This document shows, one piece after another, positions 42,311-46,939 of a DNA stretch of 46,939 nt. The stretch spans positions 21,695 to 68,633 of the forward strand of contig PLLR01000026.1 in assembly GCA_003141335.1 (NCBI GenBank), written 5' to 3'. Positions within the stretch are counted from its first letter, which is position 1. Each line of letters opens with the position of its first letter. The translations under genes were made by a program, and so were the position numbers. Below the pieces are notes generated by a model. The model did no database searches. It was not told the origin of the DNA and worked only from the letters and a program-made list of their open reading frames with translations. This DNA comes from Methanoregula sp. (GTDB lineage: Archaea; Halobacteriota; Methanomicrobia; Methanomicrobiales; Methanospirillaceae).

Positions 42311-43417
42311 TCTTCTGGCGAAAAGAAAAATGTCGATGATGTTTGGAGGTCGATGCTCAACGGGGCTGTCGCCCCTCACCCCGTGGTTTTTCCTTGACCT
42401 GTCAAGGACCGCAAAGATCTTCAGTTCTGCAGCGCTTCGGTCAACCTACAACGGTTCGTTACTAAAGTCCCATAACCGGTGCTGACCTTGAGCGAAATGA
42501 AAACGGTCGAGACTCTTCGTCTTTGCTAAACTATGGCTCTTTTTGTACACCTGCGTTCCGCTCCGCTCACGGACTCTTCCTTCTCTTTATCATCATTGTA
42601 ATATCAGCTCCTTTCACGTGAGTCCACGTTCATAAATGAAATCCGTACACTTGCTGCAGTAATTACCAATCGGGGTGAAGTCCGGTCGTCAGAGGTTTTG
42701 AAATAATACCAATTTGCCCGCATCAGTACACCTGTTATCTGTTTATACCAATTTTTTATCATCCTGATTCCCAGAAATAAAAATTGAGAGAAGTGGTATG
42801 AAAAAGATATCATAATAGACTCGTGGACAGCGGCTGCCTGATACCATTCATCCCCCACCAAAATCAAAGCCCGGAATCGAAGCTGGAAGGTGTTGATCTG
42901 CAGTCAACTGCGTGGCCACCCCGCCACTCTGGTACATATTTCCCCATAGTGAAATTACAAAAATAGTTAACAATAGTGAATATTTATTGATTGAAGGGTC
43001 GCTGTGTTTTTCATAAGCCTCAAATATGGCCAAGGAAGATCTCATCACCAATACGCCCTATACGGGCTCCTTTTGTCAATCCGGGCAAGGTGTTTTTTTA
43101 TGCAGTAGAAGTGGTGTCCATGCTCACGGAAAATACTGTTTTAATCGGAGTTTTTGGGGAAATAACCTTACAAAATGGATTTTGATCCTGCAATTTTGCG
43201 GGCTTCCGGCAGCCCCTTTTTTGGGGGAGTAGTTAAGACCATCAGGATGAAAAGAAGGGCGTTTTTGGGGGTTTTTAGTGGAAGGTAGGGTTGTACAAAA
43301 TTTGGCACATGGAAATGTCAAGATGATCAAACCTCGCTAACAAATCATAACCTTCTTTCAGGATTAGCATATCAATGCTGCCCGGTGTTCTATTACCTTT
43401 GCAATGACAACGCCCGT
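42311..43417. other. 1.1-kb stretch without convincing gene
   Basis: The region between the CDF gene and moaE has only frames under 90 codons, none with a recognisable motif. It contains two neighbouring hairpins (GGGGC-TGTC-GCCCC at 42362-42375; TCCTTGAC-CT-GTCAAGGA at 42391-42408), a purine/T-rich part near 43140-43270 with repeated TTTTTGGGG, and an AT-rich promoter-like GTGAATATTTATTGATTG near 42976. It may hold the remnant of a lost gene or a non-coding RNA. Confidence 0.45.
42362..42408. terminator. Two hairpins downstream of CDF gene
   Basis: A 5-bp GC stem with 4-base loop and an 8-bp perfect stem with 2-base loop lie 50 and 80 nt after the CDF stop, with TTTTT just between them. They may end or protect the transcript. 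Confidence 0.45.
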
Positions 43418-43840
43418 TTATGATGTTTTTGGCTTCCCATGCCCATGCTCGCCCGGTACCCACCGCCCACCATCTTTTGTCAGCTCCTTCTTCCAGATCG
43501 GGACACCGGCCTTGATCGCTTCAATGATAAACCGGGATCCGGCGTAGGCCTCTTCCCGGTGTCCTGCGGCAACAATGATCATCAGGATATTCTCACCCAC
43601 CGCGAGCCGTCCGATCCGGTGGATGATATCGACATGCAGGAGCCTGAACTGCTCTGTCGCGTTTTTGGCAATCTTATCGAGTTCCTGTGTTGCGACATCC
43701 TCATAAGCTTCTAGTTCCATCTCGGTGATATCATCGTCACGGACGACACCATCGAAGACAACCACGGCACCCGTCCCATGCTTCTTTGCTGCAATGATAA
43801 GGGCACCGATATCGACATCATCTGTCTGGATCACAATCAT
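43418..43840 (-). CDS. moaE: Molybdopterin synthase large subunit
   Basis: The 140-aa subunit has GAVVVFDGVVRD, LHRIGRLAVGE-like DIIHRIGRLAVGENI, VAAGHREEAY and the Lys motif PIWKKEL of MoaE. It takes sulfur from the MoaD thiocarboxylate to make molybdopterin, needed for both Fwd and the tungsten enzyme. GGTGAACC lies before the ATG. Downstream gene in a thiF-moaD-moaE unit. Confidence 0.95.
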   Translation of the reverse strand: MIVIQTDDVDIGALIIAAKKHGTGAVVVFDGVVRDDDITEMELEAYEDVATQELDKIAKNATEQFRLLHVDIIHRIGRLAVGENILMIIVAAGHREEAYAGSRFIIEAIKAGVPIWKKELTKDGGRWVPGEHGHGKPKTS

Positions 43841-43852
43841 GGTTCACCTGAT

Positions 43853-44131
43853 TTATCCACCCGCAACCGGCGGAAAAACTGCGATCTCGTCGCCGTCCGC
43901 AACCGGTGTCTTTGCCGCATCAGCGATATCGATCCGTTTACCGTTCTTCATCAGGATCACGAACTCGCGGAAGGCGCCTTTCTCATCAAAGATAGCAGCG
44001 TATCCCTCGGGATTTTTCTTTGCGATGGTGGTAATCAGCGAGGTAAACATCGTCCCTGTTACCACGTCAGTCATAATATCGGCCCCGAACAGTTCGCGGA
44101 ACCGTGCAAAAAACCGGATCTTAACGGTCAT
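43853..44131 (-). CDS. moaD: MoaD-like sulfur carrier (2)
   Basis: A 92-aa ubiquitin-fold carrier ending AVFPPVAGG. ATG 44131 overlaps the ThiF stop (ATGA); the longer frame up to 44173 is inside that gene. With MoaE 12 nt downstream it is the general molybdopterin synthase small subunit. Confidence 0.92.
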   Translation of the reverse strand: MTVKIRFFARFRELFGADIMTDVVTGTMFTSLITTIAKKNPEGYAAIFDEKGAFREFVILMKNGKRIDIADAAKTPVADGDEIAVFPPVAGG

Positions 44132-44883
44132 TTCTTCTTCCTCGCTGTTGTCTTCTTTACCATACCACCGCACGCTTCGCAGGCAGGGTTGCGTTCCACG
44201 CAGATCTCCTCTGCGTGCGCCTGCATCCCGTCCCAGATGAAGAGCCGGTTGGTCAGCAGTTCACCGGTGCCAAGCAGGTACTTGATCACTTCGTTGGCCT
44301 GCACCGTGCCGATAATTCCTGGTGTCACGCCCACCACGGGGAACACTTCCATGGGAGGTGCTTTGGGGAAAATGCATTTCAGGCACGGGGTCGTTCCGGG
44401 AATGATAGTAGTTGCCTGCCCGTAGAATCCCCGGATACCGCCATGGAAGAGCGGGATCTCCTTTGCGATCGCGACCTCGTTGAGCAGGTAACGGGTCGGG
44501 TAGTTGTCCATGGCATCCACAATACCATCAGCTTCCCCCACCAGATCGGCAGCGTTGGTTTCATCGATCTTCACGTCGATGGCATTGACCGTGATGTCCG
44601 GGTTTATTTCCTGTAATTTTTCTTTGGCTGAGGCGGTCTTCTTCCTGCCGATATCCCGGTCGAAGTGGAGGATCTGGCGGTTTAAATTCGTCTGGTCAAC
44701 CATATCCATATCGACAATCGTGATCGTCCCTACACCAGCGACAGCAAGGTAGAGAGAGACTGGTGATCCGAGACCACCGGCACCGGCAATGAAGATATGT
44801 GCTTTTTTGAGCCGCTCCTGTCCTTCATCTCCGAAGAGCATCATCTGCCGTTTGTATCGTTCGCGTTCGCGTTCTGAAAACAT
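44128..44883 (-). CDS. moeB: ThiF/MoeB/HesA-like E1 enzyme (2)
   Basis: The 251-aa paralogue of the enzyme at 40337: GAGGLGSPVSL, DMDMVDQTNLNRQ, DNYPTRYLLN, and zinc pairs CLKC and CEAC, with a Lys-rich tail. It should activate the MoaD encoded just after it. Between the two paralogues the same motif blocks occur in the same order. Confidence 0.92.
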   Translation of the reverse strand: MFSERERERYKRQMMLFGDEGQERLKKAHIFIAGAGGLGSPVSLYLAVAGVGTITIVDMDMVDQTNLNRQILHFDRDIGRKKTASAKEKLQEINPDITVNAIDVKIDETNAADLVGEADGIVDAMDNYPTRYLLNEVAIAKEIPLFHGGIRGFYGQATTIIPGTTPCLKCIFPKAPPMEVFPVVGVTPGIIGTVQANEVIKYLLGTGELLTNRLFIWDGMQAHAEEICVERNPACEACGGMVKKTTARKKK

Positions 44884-44921
44884 TGTTCACCAGAATTTCG
44901 GATTTGGGCATGCAGTCTTGC

Positions 44922-45356
44922 TTAATGATCGCATGTGAGATCTTCAGTATGATCATGTGAATGGGGATTTTTCTCTACCCATTGTAAAAGACCATGTTTC
45001 TTCCGGTAATCGTTGATTGCCGTGTGAATGCCTTCCTCAGCCAGAACCGAGCAGTGCATCTTGATCGGGGGAAGCCCGTCCAGCGCCTCGGCGACTGCCT
45101 TATTCGAGAGCTCCCACGCCTCCTCGAGTGTCTTTCCCCTGACAAGTTCAGTTGCCATGCTGCTGGATGCAATCGCTGCACCGCAGCCGAATGTCTTGAA
45201 CTTTGCGTCAACCACTACGTTGTTTTCAATCTTCAAAAAGATCTTCATGATGTCCCCGCAGACCGGGTTCCCGACCTCGCCGACCCCGTCCGGGTTTTCT
45301 ATCTCGCCTACATTACGAGGGTTCTTGAAATGATCCATCACCGTGTCACTATACAT
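44922..45356 (-). CDS. iscU: Fe-S cluster scaffold IscU/NifU-N
   Basis: The 144-aa protein has the three scaffold Cys with Asp (NPVCGD, FGCGAAIASS, IKMHCSVLAEEG) and starts as usual with MYSDTVMDHFKNPRNVGE. A His-rich tail (SHDHTEDLTCDH) is extra and may bind metal. It overlaps iscS by 8 nt. Confidence 0.95.
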   Translation of the reverse strand: MYSDTVMDHFKNPRNVGEIENPDGVGEVGNPVCGDIMKIFLKIENNVVVDAKFKTFGCGAAIASSSMATELVRGKTLEEAWELSNKAVAEALDGLPPIKMHCSVLAEEGIHTAINDYRKKHGLLQWVEKNPHSHDHTEDLTCDH

Positions 45357-46545
45357 TGCATCCCCCTTCTTTTCCGTTCTTCTGGTAGAGTGGGGACATG
45401 TCCCGCAGTTTTTTTACGACTTTGGGAAGAACTTCGAGCACAAAATCCACATCCCCTTCCGTATTCACATCACCCAGCGTGAGCCGGAGCGAGCCGTGCG
45501 ATATTTCTACCGGAAGTCCTGTCGCAAGCAACACGTGCGACGGTTCAAGGGAACCGGATGTGCAGGCACTTCCTGTAGATGCGCAGATCCCCTCATCGTC
45601 CAGCCACAGCAGCATCGATTCGCCTTCGATAAACTCAAAGCTCACGTTGAAGTTTCCCGGCAGGCGCTTCTCCGGGTGGCCATTGAGGCGGGAGTTGGGA
45701 ATTTTTTCCAGCACGCCTTTGATGAGCCGGTCACGCATCGCTTTGATCGTTGCGTTATGTCCCGGGATATCCGCAGTGGCAAGTTCAATCGCTTTCCCCA
45801 AACCGACAATGCCGGCAATGTTTTCTGTACCTGCACGCCGTTTACGCTCCTGGCCTCCACCATGAATCAGGTTCTCGATCCGCACACCTTTTCTGATGTA
45901 AAGTGCCCCGACACCTTTCGGGCCATAGAATTTATGAGCGGAGAGTGAGAGCAGGTCGATGTTCTGCCCTTTCACATCGATTGAAACATTCCCTATCGCC
46001 TGCACCGCATCAGTATGGAAGTACACCTTGTGCTTCCGGGCGATTGCACCGAGTTCCGCGATAGGCTCTATTGTTCCAATCTCATTGTTGGCATACATAA
46101 CCGAGATCAGGATCGTCTTGTCCGTGATCGCCTTTTCCAGATCCACAGGGTCAACAAGACCGTACTGGTCAACCGGGAGATACGTAACTTCAAAACCTTC
46201 CTTTTTGAGAAACCGGCAGGTCTGGAGCACCGCATGGTGCTCGACCTGTGTCGTGATGATGTGGTTGCCGCGCTTCCGGTTCGCCAGCGCCACACCCTTG
46301 ATCGCCCAATTGTCTGATTCACTCCCACCTGAGGTAAAATAAATCTCGTCAGGGTCAGCACCCAATGCCTTTGCGGTCTGCACCCGTGCCGTATCAATCG
46401 CCTTTTTCGAATACCGGGCGATGCCGTAAATGGAGGAGGGATTGCCAAAATGTTCCGTGAAGTAGGGGATCATGGCCTCTAACACCTCCGGTTTTACATA
46501 CGTGGTTGCCGAGTGATCCATGTAGATTGTGCGCTGTGCTCCCAT
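45349..46545 (-). CDS. iscS: Cysteine desulfurase, IscS/NifS type
   Basis: A 398-aa PLP enzyme. The PLP Lys lies in LSLSAHKFYG, the catalytic Cys in ASTGSACTSG on the long loop typical of IscS. Start ATG 46545 follows a GAGGG; a GTG 18 codons earlier is possible but would add a non-conserved tail. It supplies sulfur to IscU, and perhaps to MoaD through the E1 enzyme nearby. It differs from the SufS-type domain at 10399. Confidence 0.95.
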   Translation of the reverse strand: MGAQRTIYMDHSATTYVKPEVLEAMIPYFTEHFGNPSSIYGIARYSKKAIDTARVQTAKALGADPDEIYFTSGGSESDNWAIKGVALANRKRGNHIITTQVEHHAVLQTCRFLKKEGFEVTYLPVDQYGLVDPVDLEKAITDKTILISVMYANNEIGTIEPIAELGAIARKHKVYFHTDAVQAIGNVSIDVKGQNIDLLSLSAHKFYGPKGVGALYIRKGVRIENLIHGGGQERKRRAGTENIAGIVGLGKAIELATADIPGHNATIKAMRDRLIKGVLEKIPNSRLNGHPEKRLPGNFNVSFEFIEGESMLLWLDDEGICASTGSACTSGSLEPSHVLLATGLPVEISHGSLRLTLGDVNTEGDVDFVLEVLPKVVKKLRDMSPLYQKNGKEGGCNV

Positions 46546-46699
46546 GCGTTCCCTCGTACCTGAATATGTGCGTTGATTAGGGGGATTATTCTTTTCCACC
46601 CTGTTTATACCAGAGACCGTACTGGCAGTTCCCGAAAAGACGGGACGCGGTATTTTTCTGACAGGTCACAAAGATTGTTGTAGTTTCACGATGTAAATA

Positions 46700-46736
46700 A
46701 CAATTGTGAATGCAATATATTATGTGACAATTGTGA
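46700..46736. promoter_or_regulatory. Twin ACAATTGTGA repeats in the iscS / regulator promoter region
   Basis: ACAATTGTGA stands at 46700-46709 and again at 46727-46736, 27 bp apart, flanking the AT-rich GCAATATATTATG that may be the TATA box of the regulator at 46758. Each repeat has a CAATTG core, and the second extends to TGACAATTGTGAT, a near palindrome (TCACAATTGTGA type). This fits an operator for the HTH protein itself. Confidence 0.6.
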
Positions 46737-46757
46737 TAATTTAAACGATGTGATAGT

Positions 46758-46939
46758 ATGGAATCCCCCTGTCAGAAAATAGTCTGGGACGTTCTGCCGG
46801 CAATCCGGGCAGCAATCGCGGTGGAGCTCGTCAGGTGCGGGGTCTCCCAGGTCGAAGCAGCACGAATGCTGGAGATTGCACCATCAGCGGTCTCGCAATA
46901 CCTATCAGGCAAGCGAGGGTACCGGATCGAGTTTGAAGA
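46758..46939 (+). CDS. HTH transcriptional regulator (partial, right edge)
   Basis: Sixty codons are visible from ATG 46758. A Cys-containing start (MESPCQKIVWDVLPAIRAAI) is followed by a Cro/XRE-like helix-turn-helix, GVSQVEAARMLEIAPSAVSQYLSG. This resembles the archaeal COG2522 regulators whose C-terminal half usually binds an Fe-S cluster, but that part is beyond the edge. Divergent from iscS-iscU, it may sense Fe-S status. Confidence 0.75.
   Translation, partial: MESPCQKIVWDVLPAIRAAIAVELVRCGVSQVEAARMLEIAPSAVSQYLSGKRGYRIEFE

Noticed and set aside
42604-43330. Several frames of 60-90 codons in the gene-poor gap
   Set aside because: No motifs, no ribosome sites, and they lie in all frames on both strands without preference.

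Overview
The window looks like a chromosome segment of a hydrogenotrophic methanogen of the order Methanomicrobiales (Methanoregula-like; this is inferred from gene content and not from a marker gene). It carries formylmethanofuran dehydrogenase, an Eha-type membrane [NiFe] hydrogenase, DUF5612, DUF166, DUF4013 and DUF3467 proteins, CCA-less archaeal tRNAs, TATA-box promoters and GGAGGTGA-like ribosome sites. No transposase, integrase, CRISPR array or rRNA is visible.

Layout. 1-8.4 kb is mixed: a secreted beta-helix protein (cut by the left edge), an FHA/winged-helix regulator, a secreted C-anchored protein, tRNA-Gly followed after 8 nt by an ACT/DUF5612-Sua5-nucleotidyltransferase run, a Cas4-like protein with an eroded nuclease site, a DUF3467 protein, tRNA-Thr, an archaellin-like protein and a small membrane protein. 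8.4-15.8 kb holds a thiM-thiE-LigD-phosphoesterase operon, an unusual PAPS-reductase/SufS-type cysteine desulfurase fusion, a flavin-oxidase-like protein, DUF169, a ferredoxin and a DUF4013 membrane protein. 15.9-26.8 kb (minus strand) is one tightly overlapped unit of about 18 genes: membrane subunits, small and large subunits of an Eha-type energy-converting hydrogenase, then a four-cluster polyferredoxin, then fwdD-B-A-C. The order suggests that H2 oxidation driven by ion flux feeds low-potential electrons through the polyferredoxin to CO2 reduction on methanofuran.

27-42.3 kb is an arsenic/metal and thiol-redox island. It has an ArsR repressor, a ferredoxin:thioredoxin-reductase-like protein, an ArsP-type permease, DUF2703, a thioredoxin-like CPNC protein, two DGC-domain proteins, ACR3, DUF166, a P1B ATPase, ArsM, a cupin, an ABC exporter, then a tungsten aldehyde:ferredoxin oxidoreductase with ThiF-like and MoaD-like partners and a CDF exporter. 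I find the same palindrome (TTCA-N8-TGAA) in the arsR/FTR divergent promoter (twice), in front of the thioredoxin-like gene and in front of the tungsten oxidoreductase. This is sequence evidence that these units form one regulon. Several small genes here (46 and 52 aa, plus one split by an in-frame TAG) are easy to miss.

42.3-43.4 kb is a 1.1-kb stretch without a convincing gene. 43.4-46.9 kb has moaE-moaD-thiF and iscS-iscU on the minus strand, and a divergent HTH regulator (cut by the right edge) behind two ACAATTGTGA repeats. The moaD-thiF pair is a paralogue of the one beside the tungsten enzyme.
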